A program made the position numbers and the translations under genes. Below, piece by piece: positions 15,601-24,620 of a stretch of DNA of 64,000 bases. The DNA comes from Batillaria attramentaria (lineage: Eukaryota; Mollusca; Gastropoda; Batillariidae). Position 1 is the first letter of the stretch, and each line of letters opens with the position of its first letter. The notes beneath the pieces are model-generated. The model was not told where the DNA came from. It made no database searches and worked only from the letters and a program-made list of their open reading frames with translations. The DNA lies in the NCBI GenBank assembly GCA_018292915.2, contig JACVVK020000005.1:1983501-2047500 (forward strand). Direction: 5' to 3'.

Positions 15601-18600
15601 GGAATCATTGAATGAGGTGTATTGCACCTCTGACGACTGTAACGGTTTCCACACAAACTAAAAAGCAAAAACAAACAAAACAAAACAATCAAAACAAAAA
15701 ACCTGCCTTGATATCTCGATGCATCTTTCCCCGTCGATGAAGGTACTGCAGTCCCTTCAAAGTCTCCCGGCACACAAAGGCGATCTGGGGCTCTGCCAAC
15801 GGCCCAGTCACTGTTAAAGACATATATATATATATATATATCAGCATAGTTTAGTCTTTTGTATTTCAGTCAAATTTATCATACTATGCTCCTCGAAAAA
15901 AAATTTCGAGAGCAAACACAGATCAGAAATGTATCATGGAACAGTTACATATATGACACTGACCATGTGCCTAGTACAAGAAACGTACATTCAATATTGA
16001 CTTTAACATGAGAGGATGATGCTTGAATTTGCTGGCATCACTGCTGATAAATGAAAAAGTAAAAAAAAAAAAACTTAAAGAGAAGCTGCAAATTTGTTCT
16101 TGAGTTTCGAAGTGGTCTGAATTTAAAGGAGGGGGGGGGGGGGGGGGGGGGAAAGAAGAAAAAAACGAAGAGCTAAAAATTTACTTTGCAATATTTTATT
16201 TAAAGTGAGCTCAAAATTTTTCTCCTTTTTTCACCTCACCATGATAAATGTCCTGCATAGATCCACCTCCACAGTACTCCATGGCAATCCATAATTTCTC
16301 TCGCCTGAAAAAAATCCAAATGAAGTCTGCAAAATGCTTTCTTCTGGTAATGTATAGACTCAGTGGCATGCGCCAAAGTACACACAAATTTCCTCAACAA
16401 CTGTCCGGATTTTATTTGTAATTTTAAAATACAGCAGTCTAATGCTGAACAAGACAGTCGGGTAGATCTACGTACAACTGAAGTCTTAGCGGTCTAATGC
16501 TGAACAAGACAGTCGGGTAGATCTACGTACAACTGAAGTCTTAGCAGTCTAACGCTGAACAAGACAGGCGGATAGATAGATCTACGTACAACTGAAGTCT
16601 TAGCAGTCTAATGCTGAACAAGACAGGCGGATGGATAGATCTACGTACAACTGAAGTCTTAGCAGCCAGCCTGTCATCTGAATTTTAGGATATGCTTACA
16701 GTTACACACTCTCACTGTAGTAAGACTCAAGGAAAAAAAGTCTGAATTGACAGTGACACTGTTGAGCGTAGTGTAATCCTGATACAAAAATCCATCTCTC
16801 AGTGAAGTTAGTCTTACCGCAAATAACTTTCATAGTAGGCAATAATGTTTGGATGTTTACAGTCCTTCATCATCAGGATCTCTTGCTGAATGATAGCGAA
16901 GTCATCACCTGAAATAGAGAAAAAAAAAAAAAAAGAATTATAGTATTCACATTTCATTTAAGAATAAAACAGGGCAATATAAATGGAGCCAAAGGTAGAC
17001 CCTGTGCAAACTTCGTTTCAAGTTATCAAATAATATTTTTTTCTTGTCTTAAATTAAATAAAAGACTATTTTTCTATCAGATCTTCTTTCTTCCAGGCTC
17101 TAAGTTCTAACAACAAAATTCATTTGAAAATTCTCATCATCTACAACAAGACACACGTACATGTATGTATACATGTATGTAAACACAGGAATGATTAAAC
17201 ATTAATTTTCAAAAACAGTCCATCAGATAACAGTCCATCAGTGATGAATCAAAATGTCAGAATCCAGTACAGCAAAACTGTTAGTATTACAGGGATTCAT
17301 TCCAGGATATAGGACAAATGTCCTGGCTGAGCAAAAATCGCAAGACAGCAAAATTTTCAGATCACTTCAAGCCACTATTATGCAATCTGCAGGAGTCTCG
17401 GGCATAGTTCTTATTAACCAGTTTTATCATGCAGCAGGCAGGGGGTGGCCTGGCTTAGGCTCTTAAGAGATAAAGGATGTTTGTCCTGAATGACCGCAAC
17501 TACCTGGTAATGGTATGGTGCAGAAATGATAGTTCATGTGTCTATGTGGGTGAGAAAGTAACAAGAGATTTCAATTTTCATGAATGGTTCAGCCCATGAC
17601 TGATGTCTGACGATGTTGTGAAGCGCTGCTATTAAATCAACTAATACTAGCATTATACAAGTTACAACCCACTCACAGGGAAAAAAAATTGTAGACAGCT
17701 GTAGAATGACTATGGCTGACAAATGCCATTATCCGTATCATTTAATAATTTATAATGCGTTCATGCCTGCTATTTTTCCTGCTGCTGTCAGTCAAGCCTA
17801 ACCACCTGAACAAGTAACTGGTCCTACCCACAATCCAAACGTAGCTGGCCACTTCAAGCAGAAAGTCAAGCATGTGCATGCATACACCAATTAGCTATGC
17901 TAGATCTATAGGAACCTGCCAGTTGTAATGAATTTGTGATCCATTATAACATAATCATGATCACTTCATGCTTAGTTATGCTGGCCTGCATGTGAGATTT
18001 TACCAGGAAAATATTGTTTCAAGGGCTATGGTCTGCGGAAGGATCGCAGTTTACACCCGCAGCGTTCACTATACTATTACTAATTACTATACACAGTACA
18101 CTAACATAGTAACGAAAAGTAAAACCTGTCTTTAATTTTATAACTATCATCTGCAACGCAGTACTTTCTATATTACTGATGTCATGGATGGAATTTTGGT
18201 GTAACTCAGTGTTATGAACAGCTCAAGAGAAGTGTTTTTATTCTTACGCCATTCTGATAGTTCAGTCATCCCAAACTTGAATGAATGGTTTGAGCTTTAC
18301 GTCCTATGACTTGTCAGCCCTTAAGGACAAGTTCTTCCTGGCGTGTGTCATCGACTGCTTGGCTTTGCGGGTGACTTGTATGACGACCAGGGTCCATACA
18401 GGTTCACTGTCTCTAAAATTCATGACTTTTCCATGACTTTTCGAGGCCAACTCTCCTGTTTTCCATGACACCTTCCTCGCCCTCTTTCACACTGACACAC
18501 GCGAAGGTAGAAATTATGAGCTTATCCAAGTTATCATAGTCAGCAAGACCAATGTTCAGAGTTAGTCATTAGCCTTATGGGAAGGCAGTTTGTTGGTATT

Positions 18601-19718
18601 TTTGGCAATCAGTCCAGTGAGTAATCACCAAGCTGACCGTTTGACTGTTGGGCGCAAACTGACTTCCATAAAATTCCAAAATTCCATGACTTTTCATGAC
18701 TCTTGAGATAATTTCATGACTTTCCAGGCCTGGAAAAGCTATTTCCAAATTCCATGACTTTTCCAGGATTCCATGATCTGTATGGACCCTGGACGACACT
18801 GATAAATGATGTGAATCTTACCTGGTTCCAGTTTGATGACTTTGAAAGCAGCAAGCTCTCCTGTGTTGAGATTTTTGGCCTGCGGGAAAACAGTCACAAT
18901 TACCTGCACTGCCATCAGTTTAATAGGCAACATATAACGTACAGCACTGCCCTCATCTTCAGTTCCACAGGAACACAATAAAATGAGGAAAAACTTTGAC
19001 CTTAACCTAATGTTCATCATTAGGTACAACCTGAACACAACACATACTACTTGTACTAGTTGTAGTTGTACTGTTGTAGTTGCTTATCTTCAGTGAGTGA
19101 TAAGACAAACAATGTGGGATTTGTTTCCTTTATGAAAACGGAAGCAAGAATCACTACACTCCAGCCAGAGCACTCAAGTTATCTGTCGTCAGCAAGTACA
19201 CCTCTGTGTGTGTTAGTAACTTAATTCACGGGACTGAGTGAAGTGTGTGTGTCAATGTGTGGATTTTTCGAATAACATGTCAAACTTATGAACAGACAGT
19301 CATGTTCGTCCCCATTCCGCACATAATAATCATTCTGTTTAAACAAGTTTGTATCGATTACGAGCGAGTTCGATGGGTGTATGGATGAGCGCTAAAGTAC
19401 CCGCTTATTATCTCGGTCAAGAAACTAGGCGATAACTTGGTCAACTTAACACACGTAACATTTAAATACCAACGTTTTCATTACCGATGTGAATTTAGTC
19501 TCTATTTTCGAAACCCAGTGTACATAGATATTTCCGAGACAGTCTTTCCTTCCTGCCGTAAGTTCCAGACACTCCTACTTACAGTTCCTGATCATATGAT
19601 GTCATTCCAAGAACTTCTGTGTACCCACCTTGTACACATCGCCGTACGTTCCACTACCGACCCTCTGGATCAACTCAAAGTCGTCCAGAGGATTTCGGCG
19701 TTGTATGTCCGCCTGCAT
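169..19718 (-). CDS. MAP4K3: MAP4K3/5-like (happyhour) germinal-centre kinase, 15 coding exons, 3' part outside window
   Basis: A Ste20-family serine/threonine kinase of the germinal-centre (MAP4K) group. Family members signal to JNK, mTORC1 amino-acid sensing and Hippo/LATS in the cytoplasm. The joined exons give 337 residues: glycine loop GSGTYGDV (21-28), ATP-binding K43 in AAFKVIK, helix-C E59, gatekeeper M88, catalytic HRD 132-134, DFG 152-154, activation segment [11 protein letters not shown] (165-175), APE 177-179 and a kinase C-lobe ending near KLLEHPF (264-270). S168 sits where MAP4K3 has its regulatory activation-loop serine. Residues 304-337 begin the acidic linker; the CNH domain would lie left of position 169. 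All fourteen introns keep phase. MAP4K3 and MAP4K5 cannot be told apart from this part; invertebrates usually have one gene for both. Family assignment is very secure, the last two exons less so. Confidence 0.93.
220..4792 (-). other. Kinase intron 14
   Basis: Intronic sequence containing a GA-rich tract (268-300), a long TG array (1317-1394) and AT-rich unique sequence. A short minus-strand ORF at 4261-4461 has a donor-like GTGAGT but no recognisable homology, and it is not used in the model. Confidence 0.6.
1317..1394. repeat. (TG)n microsatellite
   Basis: About 38 TG units, then TGCGCATGCATG; intronic. Confidence 0.98.
4793..4845 (-). CDS. MAP4K3: MAP4K exon 14 (acidic linker)
   Basis: Fifty-three bases encode [17 protein letters not shown] plus two bases of a lysine codon. 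The acceptor is TTTTTCAG and the donor GTAAGT. The frame continues from the microexon as SSEDERYD. This linker is poorly conserved, so support comes from phase and splice sites. Confidence 0.7.
5841..5912 (-). repeat. Duplicated splice-donor block
   Basis: The block GAAAGGACTTACCTCTGATG occurs at 5843-5862 and again at 5889-5908, separated by an A-rich spacer. On the minus strand each copy is TTCATCAGAG|GTAAGTCC, so exon 13 has two identical candidate donors 46 bp apart; use of the second would shift the frame. Confidence 0.85.
5901..5926 (-). CDS. MAP4K3: MAP4K exon 13, 26-nt microexon
   Basis: Twenty-six bases between a strong acceptor (TTTTGTGCAG) and a perfect donor (GAG|GTAAGT) read V-NVNLGSSE. 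They need the phase-1 end of exon 12 and hand on phase 0 to exon 14. Read straight after exon 11 it would stop at once (TGA), so skipping exon 12 would truncate the protein. The donor half is duplicated 46 bp downstream at 5841-5865. Confidence 0.7.
6221..6453. mobile_element. 233-bp MITE with 26-bp perfect inverted ends
   Basis: The ends are ACTAGTGTCCAAAAGAAACG (plus ATACCA) at 6221-6246 and its exact reverse complement at 6428-6453. There is no ORF and no clear target duplication. It lies in kinase intron 12. Confidence 0.85.
6698..6779 (-). CDS. MAP4K3: MAP4K exon 12 (post-kinase linker)
   Basis: Eighty-two bases encode [20 protein letters not shown] and onward to IELK, ending in phase 1 with donor GTATGA. 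The VPxRIxSxxxNxR pattern matches the MAP4K3/5 linker just after the kinase domain. Residue numbers after 303 in the gene entry leave out this exon and the next (36 residues); adding them brings the visible protein to about 373 residues. Confidence 0.8.
6881..6930. repeat. (TG)n microsatellite
   Basis: TG array in intron 11, followed by degenerate TGTGCGTGCATG sequence. Confidence 0.95.
7346..7453 (-). CDS. MAP4K3: MAP4K exon 11 (end of kinase domain)
   Basis: One hundred and eight bases encode 268-303, [20 protein letters not shown] followed by an acidic tail TDDEG. The acceptor is GTCCAG and the donor GTAAGT. Both ends are in phase 0. Confidence 0.92.
7917..7998 (-). CDS. MAP4K3: MAP4K exon 10 (C-lobe)
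   Basis: Eighty-two bases complete W240 and encode 241-267, including [18 protein letters not shown], the conserved arginine-containing end of the kinase fold. The donor is GTAAGG. It ends in phase 0. Confidence 0.93.
7999..9291 (-). other. Kinase intron 9 with repeat remnants
   Basis: It contains a C22 run (8786-8807), a GGGGAGGTAATC motif (8441) of a kind often seen at repeat ends, a TTTAGGGCTTAACGTCGCGC block (8521) that recalls SINE cores, and two near copies of TGTTCAATGCTCAAA (9094-9135) before AATAAA at 9156. Confidence 0.5.
9292..9354 (-). CDS. MAP4K3: MAP4K exon 9
   Basis: Sixty-three bases complete R219 and encode [20 protein letters not shown] (220-239) plus two bases of W240. 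The acceptor is TTCCAG and the donor GTAAGT. Confidence 0.93.
9656..9691. repeat. (CA)n microsatellite
   Basis: CA array in intron 8, 46 bp from exon 8. Confidence 0.95.
9737..9868 (-). CDS. MAP4K3: MAP4K exon 8 (APE to subdomain IX)
   Basis: One hundred and thirty-two bases encode 176-218, starting [20 protein letters not shown] and continuing through [20 protein letters not shown]. This is the segment most diagnostic of MAP4K3/5. The acceptor is TACCCAG; the donor GTTGG is weak. It ends in phase 2. Confidence 0.95.
10687..10759 (-). CDS. MAP4K3: MAP4K exon 7 (DFG and activation segment)
   Basis: Seventy-three bases encode [20 protein letters not shown] (152-171) and TPY, with two bases of W175. 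S168 is the expected activation-loop phosphosite. The acceptor is GTTTCAG and the donor GTGGGT. It ends in phase 2. Confidence 0.94.
11270..13000. repeat. Diverged ~194-bp tandem repeats in kinase intron 6
   Basis: A block reading GAACATAACATTACACTGTGACAGAC-like recurs at 11681, 11874 and 12070, a spacing of 193-196 bp. More degraded units continue to about 12950, each opening with a GAACATAA-type motif and often followed by an AAGTTGTGTTCAAAC-type motif. Copies are old, with many substitutions. Confidence 0.7.
14017..14221. mobile_element. Foldback element with tRNA-like spacer
   Basis: Two arms of about 71 bp (14017-14088 and 14150-14221) are inverted copies with roughly eight mismatches. 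They share TAGTAGGACTTC and AAGGACGACTTCGCTGAG. The ~61-bp spacer contains CGAGCGGTTAACGCGCTG, which resembles the D-arm of tRNA-Ser/Leu. The whole stretch could form a long hairpin in the kinase pre-mRNA (intron 6). Confidence 0.85.
14560..14602 (-). CDS. MAP4K3: MAP4K exon 6 (catalytic loop to DFG)
   Basis: Forty-three bases encode [14 protein letters not shown] (137-150) plus one base of A151. N139 is the Mg-binding asparagine. The acceptor is TGTAG and the donor GTAAG. It ends in phase 1. Confidence 0.92.
15707..15810 (-). CDS. MAP4K3: MAP4K exon 5 (catalytic HRD), GC donor
   Basis: One hundred and four bases complete V102 and encode 103-136, ending [11 protein letters not shown] with catalytic D134. 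Phase and homology force the exon to end at AAG, so the donor is GCAGGT, a GC-AG intron. The nearby GT (CAG|GTTTTT) would break the frame into exon 6. It ends in phase 0. Confidence 0.92.
16125..16152. repeat. G-run in kinase intron 4
   Basis: GGA followed by an unbroken G tract of about 20, 88 bp from the exon 4 donor side; potential G-quadruplex in DNA on the plus strand (C-rich in the pre-mRNA). Confidence 0.8.
16240..16304 (-). CDS. MAP4K3: MAP4K exon 4 (hinge)
   Basis: Sixty-five bases encode [20 protein letters not shown] (81-100) and H101. This is the hinge, with gatekeeper M88 and the family motif EYCGGGS. The acceptor is TTTTCAG and the donor GTGAGG. It ends in phase 1. Confidence 0.93.
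16433..16668. repeat. Four-copy minisatellite in kinase intron 3
   Basis: Four head-to-tail units of about 56-60 bp, each carrying TCTAATGCTGAACAAGACAG followed by a TAGATCTACGTACAACTGAAG block. Units 3 and 4 carry small GATA expansions. No coding role is seen. Confidence 0.9.
16818..16908 (-). CDS. MAP4K3: MAP4K exon 3 (helix C)
   Basis: Ninety-one bases encode residues 50-79 and two bases of R80, including [15 protein letters not shown] with helix-C E59, which pairs with K43. The acceptor is ATTTCAG and the donor GTAAGA. It starts after phase 1 and ends in phase 2. Confidence 0.93.
18388..18791. mobile_element. 404-bp inverted-repeat DNA element with 6-bp target duplication
   Basis: The termini are CAGGGTCCATACAG and its reverse complement CTGTATGGACCCTG, each flanked by GACGAC (18382-18387 and 18792-18797). 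The interior carries many copies of CATGACTTTTC and its variants. There is no coding capacity. It looks like a non-autonomous hAT-like element by terminal sequence, but the 6-bp duplication is shorter than the usual 8 bp. It sits in kinase intron 2 next to the exon 2 donor. Confidence 0.8.
18822..18879 (-). CDS. MAP4K3: MAP4K exon 2 (VAIK lysine)
   Basis: Fifty-eight bases encode [19 protein letters not shown] (31-49) plus one base of G50. K43 is the phosphate-anchoring lysine. The acceptor is CCCGCAG and the donor GTAAG. It ends in phase 1. A transposon-like insertion (18388-18791) lies 24 bp beyond the donor, counting its target duplication. Confidence 0.93.
19629..19718 (-). CDS. MAP4K3: MAP4K exon 1 (start codon, glycine loop)
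   Basis: Ninety bases encode residues 1-30, from [16 protein letters not shown] to [10 protein letters not shown], followed by donor GTGGGT. The ATG was chosen because it lies at the usual MAP4K distance before the glycine loop, in the context AAAGCCATGC, and an upstream in-frame extension is not needed. It ends in phase 0. Confidence 0.92.
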
Positions 19719-19722
19719 GGCT

Positions 19723-19746
19723 TTATCTTGACACCGAAGACGACAT
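19723..19746 (-). promoter_or_regulatory. Seven-codon upstream ORF in the kinase 5' leader
   Basis: An ATG at 19746 opens MSSSVSR and stops with TAA at 19725-19723, only four bases before the kinase start codon at 19718. If the leader includes it, ribosomes must leak past or reinitiate, which would damp translation. The transcription start is not visible, so its presence in the mRNA is inferred. Confidence 0.5.
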
Positions 19747-20037
19747 TACGCGTACTATTTCGTATTATTTTCCGTCAATCCATGGTGTTTCAGGAGTCTG
19801 GCTGTTTCGGTCAATGTACTTCCGTCGTGCACGCATGCGCACTAGCTCACCAGCCAAGGGAAGTAATCACGTCTCCGCCGCAAGCATGCGTTATTTCGGT
19901 TCTTTTCACATCTTCAAAAGTCAAAGTCAAGTCAAGTCAAAAATACTTTATTTATCCCCGTAGGGCAATTCATGCGGGCGAGCATAAGACACATAAAGAA
20001 GTTAAGATAAATAAATTCATATAATTGTACACACACA

Positions 20038-20074
<37 letters not shown>

Positions 20075-20492
20075 CGATGATCACAGACAAGTATCACAAG
20101 CATCACAGAAGCGGAAACAGCAGCTTATTAAAATACATCACAGTAATTATGGCACTCAGTGCTTCTCGTTGAGAAGGGATATTGCAGTTGGGATAAAAGA
20201 GAACTTTCGACGGTTAGTTTTACAGACCTCACTGTGAAAACTGTATATAACTTCATAGTATATAATTATTTGTACATTGTACCACTGTACCACTATTACA
20301 AGTCATGGTTTAGTACTTCACCACGCGTGGTTTAACATTGTACCCATAACAACCACACGTGAATTATGGCTGTACCTAAACAGTGCACATGTACTACCCC
20401 GCATGGTGGCCTAGCAGTGCCAGTGTCAGTTCTAGCAGCGTGTTCTGGCTAACGTCACGACTGATATGAGGCGAAAAGCGAGGGAGGATAAT
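19747..20492 (-). promoter_or_regulatory. 5' flank and probable promoter region of the kinase gene
   Basis: No TATA box is obvious upstream of exon 1. A block at 19858-19897 (GGGAAGTAAT then TCTCCGCCGCAAGCATGCG) recurs in R1 copy B at 34969-35006. Beyond it lie a block at 19945-19975 (ACTTTATTTATCCCCGTAGG) resembling the 3' tails of some LINE/SINE families, a (CT)n/(CA)n tract at 20033-20075 and unassigned sequence. Confidence 0.45.
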
Positions 20493-21849
20493 TTACGTCA
20501 CGACATGACGTGGTTCGACTTCGTACGGGAATGGGGACGAAGGAGCTTTGCCACTGAGTCGCTTGACGTGAAATTGTTGACTGCCAGTGATCACCCGGTC
20601 CCGGCGGCTCCGTCAGTCACGTCGACGTCACGCCGGACGGCCGCGGACCGTCGACGGAGTCAGTTTTGCCGCTGCGTTTTATCCACAGTCGCCGGGTCGT
20701 GTCAGTTTAATATATGTAGTACACTGAATTCAGTGTGACAAGCGCCACGGTAAGCCTAGTTCCAGTGCTCTACTAAGACGGGGGCTTCGAAACGGACCTC
20801 AGTGCTGACTTCAGTTCTCCGTCAAAGCGGCCTATGGACAAAGCGAAGTCAGTAAAGCGCACCTCAGTCAGATGCCGCCGCGGCGTGAAGCATCACATCA
20901 GTCTGAGTTTGTGGATTCAGTGCCGATCAGTGCCGGTCAGCTTTCAACTGACTCAGTGAATCAAAGAAATGCAGGCCGCCGGGTACGGACGTGGTATAAC
21001 TTGAATAATTTTCCCACTGAACTGGTTCGATGCCCCCGATTGCCGCGTAAAATACACCGTCCACTGTGACACTCGTTTGTTGATACATGTACTATCCGCC
21101 GACCGTAAAACTGCTCGTTAAAACTCGCAACCGGCGTTTTACTGATCAACGTGACTCGATCAGTCACTATGATGGTGTCACAGGTGTAGTTTTCCGTAAT
21201 CCGGGCACCTCACTGTGAAAACTGTATATAACTTAATTTATCATGTCAGTTTTTCTGAAATAAAACGAACAGAAACCAAAATACAGCCGAGGGTACGGCT
21301 TTACAGTGCCAGTGTTGCCGCTGAACTGAAGCCAAGGCCGGTTATTTCTAACTTTGTCAGTACACGGTATCCTCGACAGCACACGTGTAGGGTCGGATGC
21401 GGTAAGCCGGTATGACATACTACGGGGGAGGCTATTATGGAGGGAACTCATACAGGTCTATTTTTAGACGATTAGGGTTAGGTTTAGGGTTAGTTTTAGG
21501 CTTAGGGTTAAGGTTAGGGTTAGGGTTTGGTTAGGGTTTGAACGCGCTATCGGGCGTTTCCGGAATCCCATGACCTCAGGCGACGTCCGTCTAAAAATAG
21601 ACCTGTACGAGTTCCCTCCAAAATAGCCTTCACCACATACTACACCGGCGGAGGAACATTCATAAGGCCCCAAAACAAAAACAAAAAACAAAAAAAATCA
21701 CCAACAGTGACACTTTGCGTAAAAAAATGCTTGAATAGTGCTAGAAGGCCTGCTGCTAAACTTTGCCGGATAAGTGAATTAAAACTGACTCTCAGTTTCA
21801 GTCGATGTCCTACGCGACCGGCCCGCCGCTGGGGCACCGGCTCCTTTTT
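20493..21849 (+). repeat. R1 repeat, copy A, left part
   Basis: First of three copies of a long interspersed repeat (others at 34366 and 51751). It starts at ACGTCACGACATGACGTGG and is rich in CAGT and ACTG (about 15 CAGT in 20570-20960, where 1.5 would be expected). It is interrupted by a MITE at 21424 and then by a 3.1-kb element at 21850. No ORF with recognisable homology. Confidence 0.9.
21424..21634 (+). mobile_element. 211-bp MITE carrying telomere-like TTAGGG repeats, copy 1
   Basis: Inverted ends of about 43 bp share GAGGGAACTC and ACAGGTCTATTTTTAGACG. It is flanked by the 9-bp duplication ACATACTAC (21415-21423, 21635-21643); R1 copy C has the empty site with one ACATACTAC. Next to the left end lie about 70 bp of variant TTAGGG repeats. 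The 9-bp duplication and G-rich ends fit a Mutator-like (MULE) MITE. Confidence 0.92.
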
Positions 21850-22252
21850 GGTCCGCGCTATATCCAGGGGCATTCAGGCCCCCACACAAACCAATGACGT
21901 CAAACGTGTCATTGGTTTGTGCGTCCCCCCTCGCGCTGCGGCCTCGCCACGCGGCGGTTCGCTCGGTGAAACCGAACGTTATTATACGCATCCCTGTAAT
22001 TTAGCCTGATCCTGCTATGTCAAAAAGGTAATTCTTATGTTCCTCCACCGTGCGCGTGGTAGTATATCAATTCAGCAATGCTATTAGGTCTCACAAGACA
22101 CCGCGACCGTACTGCCGAGACGCTCTGTACTAAAAGCTGCCCGGCGCATGGTTGCTCTCCGGTCCTGCCCGGACCCAAACGAACACTTCTATGGGCTGGA
22201 TGAGTGGAATGAGTTTTACAAAACTAAACGATTTTTTGCTCTGTGTGTGTGT

Positions 22253-22287
22253 GTGGGGGGGGGGGGGGGGAGGGGGGGGGTAGGGGG
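22253..22287 (+). repeat. G-rich tract, quadruplex candidate
   Basis: Runs of G separated by single A or T bases form a candidate intramolecular G-quadruplex on the plus strand, inside the Mutator-like element. Confidence 0.8.
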
Positions 22288-22388
22288 GTATGAGTGTGTG
22301 TCACTGTCAGTAGTTATCACATACACACTTTACATTTATTGCACGGTTCTTTGAAATGTAAACAGGTGGTTGATGCATTAATTTAATT

Positions 22389-22389
<1 letters not shown>

Positions 22390-22453
<64 letters not shown>

Positions 22454-22454
22454 A
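22390..22454. repeat. (AC)n then (AG)n microsatellite
   Basis: About 25 AC units followed by AG units, inside the Mutator-like element. Confidence 0.97.
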
Positions 22455-22639
22455 ACACTCGCAAAATTGGCGTTTCACGTGTTTTTCGTCACGTATCGGG
22501 AAACGGCGGCGAGACCAGAAAACATTTACATGACAGGTCACATCACTGGCCAGTGCCCCAACTTTTCGATATCGTAATAATATCATGATAACAGAACAGG
22601 AAATGTGGTTTGTAGGACATATGACGTGCATAAAAACGC

Positions 22640-24620
22640 AGCATTGTCAGGTACATGAATGCCCCTGCAGGAACACGAGTGCCCCTGTGTGCATATAATA
22701 CTATCAAATAGCCCTGTATGTACATGAATGCACATTATTAGTAAACACTATCATGATAATAAGGAGGGGAAAAAACCACCTGAAGACAAAATGCAGTGTG
22801 GTTGGTGAGACAAATGGCATGCCCAAAACACACCATGTGTCAGGTACATGAATGCCCCTGCAGGAACATGAGTGCCCCTACATAGGCTATGTCAGTGCCT
22901 CTGTGTGCATATAATGCTAACAAGGGCCCCGCAATGTACATGAATGTATCGCTGATGAATTGAACAACACTGCATAGAATGCATCGTGAGAGATCACGAC
23001 AATATTAAGACGCATTAGGCTCGGGGCAGCTGTGCAACGTGCGCGAATTTTACAGACACCTCATAGCTGCTATGCTGATGACTGTAATCTGCTTTGTAAG
23101 TGTTTTCTGGTATCCCGTGTCGCGATACGTGGTGGAACATGAATGTAAAACGCCAATTTTCCGATTTTTTGTATGTTTGATTTTTACATGAACGCGTCGT
23201 AGATCAATTTAGCCTCCCTGGATTTTAGCCATCGTACGAAATAATAACTGACAGTACGGAGTCGCAGTGTGCTCGTGCGAAAACGTGAAGGCTTCTCTGT
23301 GTAGTGTAGAATGTACATCATTAGTAAGCACTATCATAATAATATCACGATAAGACAACAGGAAATGTGGTTTATAGGACATATGACGTGCCCAAAACAC
23401 AACATGTGTCAGGTACATGAATGCCCCTGCAGGAACGCGAATGCCCCTGTGTGCATATAATGCTATCGAATGGTCCTGTATGTACATGAATGCACAATAT
23501 TAGTAAGCGCTATCATGATAATAAGGACAAAACACCTTAAGACAAAATGAAGTGTGGTTAAATGGGCAAATGGCATGTCCAAAACACAACATGTGTCAGG
23601 TACATGAATGCCCCTGCAGGAACACGAGTGCCCCTGTGTGCATATAATGATATCAAATGGCCCTATACATGAATGCACATTATTAGTAAACGCTATCATG
23701 ATAATAAGGGGAAAAAACACCTGAAGACAAAATGCAGTGTGGTTGGTGAGACAAATGGCATGCCCGAAACACACCATGTGTGAGGTACACGAATGCCCCT
23801 GCAGGAACCTGAGTTCCCCTACATAGGCTATGTCAGTGCCTCTGCATGCATATAATGCTAACAAGCTATCGATGAATTGAACAACACTGCATAGAATGCA
23901 TCGTGAGAGATCACGACAATATTAAGACGCATTAGGCTCGGAGCAGTTGTGCAACGTGCGCGAATTTTACAGACACCTCATAGCTGCTATGCTGATGACT
24001 GTGGCCTGCTTTGTAAGTGTTTTTTGGTATCCCGTGTCGCGATACGTGGTGGAACAGGACTGTTAAACGCCAATTTTCCGATTTTTTGTATGTTTGATTT
24101 TTACATGAACGCGTATAGATCAATTTAGCCACGCTGGATTTTATAGCCATCGTACGAAATAATAACTGACAGTACGGAGTCGCAGTGTGCTCGTGCGAAA
24201 ATGTGAAGGCTTCTCTGTGTGGTGTAGAATGTACATCATTAGTAAGCACTATCATAATAATATCACGATAAGACAACAGGAAATTTGGTTTGCAGGACAT
24301 AATTATGACGTGCCCAAAACACAGCATGTGTCAGGTACATGAATGCCCCTGCAGGAACACGAATGCCCCTGTGTGCATATAATGCTATCAAATGGCCCTG
24401 TATGTACATGAATGCACAATATTAGTAAGCGCTATCATGATAATAAGGGCAAAACAATTGAAGACAAAATGCAGTGTGGTTGGTGAGAGAAATGTGTCAG
24501 GTACATGAATGCCCCTGCGGGAACACGAGTGCCCCTGCATAAGGTCCTATGACTGTGTACCTGCGTGCATATAATGCTTACAAGGGCCCCTGCATGTACA
24601 TGAATGCCGCTTCGTTTATG
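22640..24620 (+). repeat. Higher-order tandem repeat inside the Mutator-like element
   Basis: Short units built on GTACATGAATGCCCCTGCAG and GTGTGCATATAATGCTA recur in a ~917-bp pattern: two full periods plus a partial third from about 24240. GAATGCCCCTGC lies at 22657, 22850, 23419, 23607, 23791, 24341 and 24507. Confidence 0.85.

Noticed and set aside
21470..21540. TTAGGG-like tract as a chromosome end or fusion scar
   Set aside because: It lies inside a 211-bp inverted-repeat element with a target duplication, and a second copy sits elsewhere in the same form.
22640..24620. CRISPR-like array
   Set aside because: Units are long, nested and lack unique spacers; the DNA is eukaryotic and inside a transposon.
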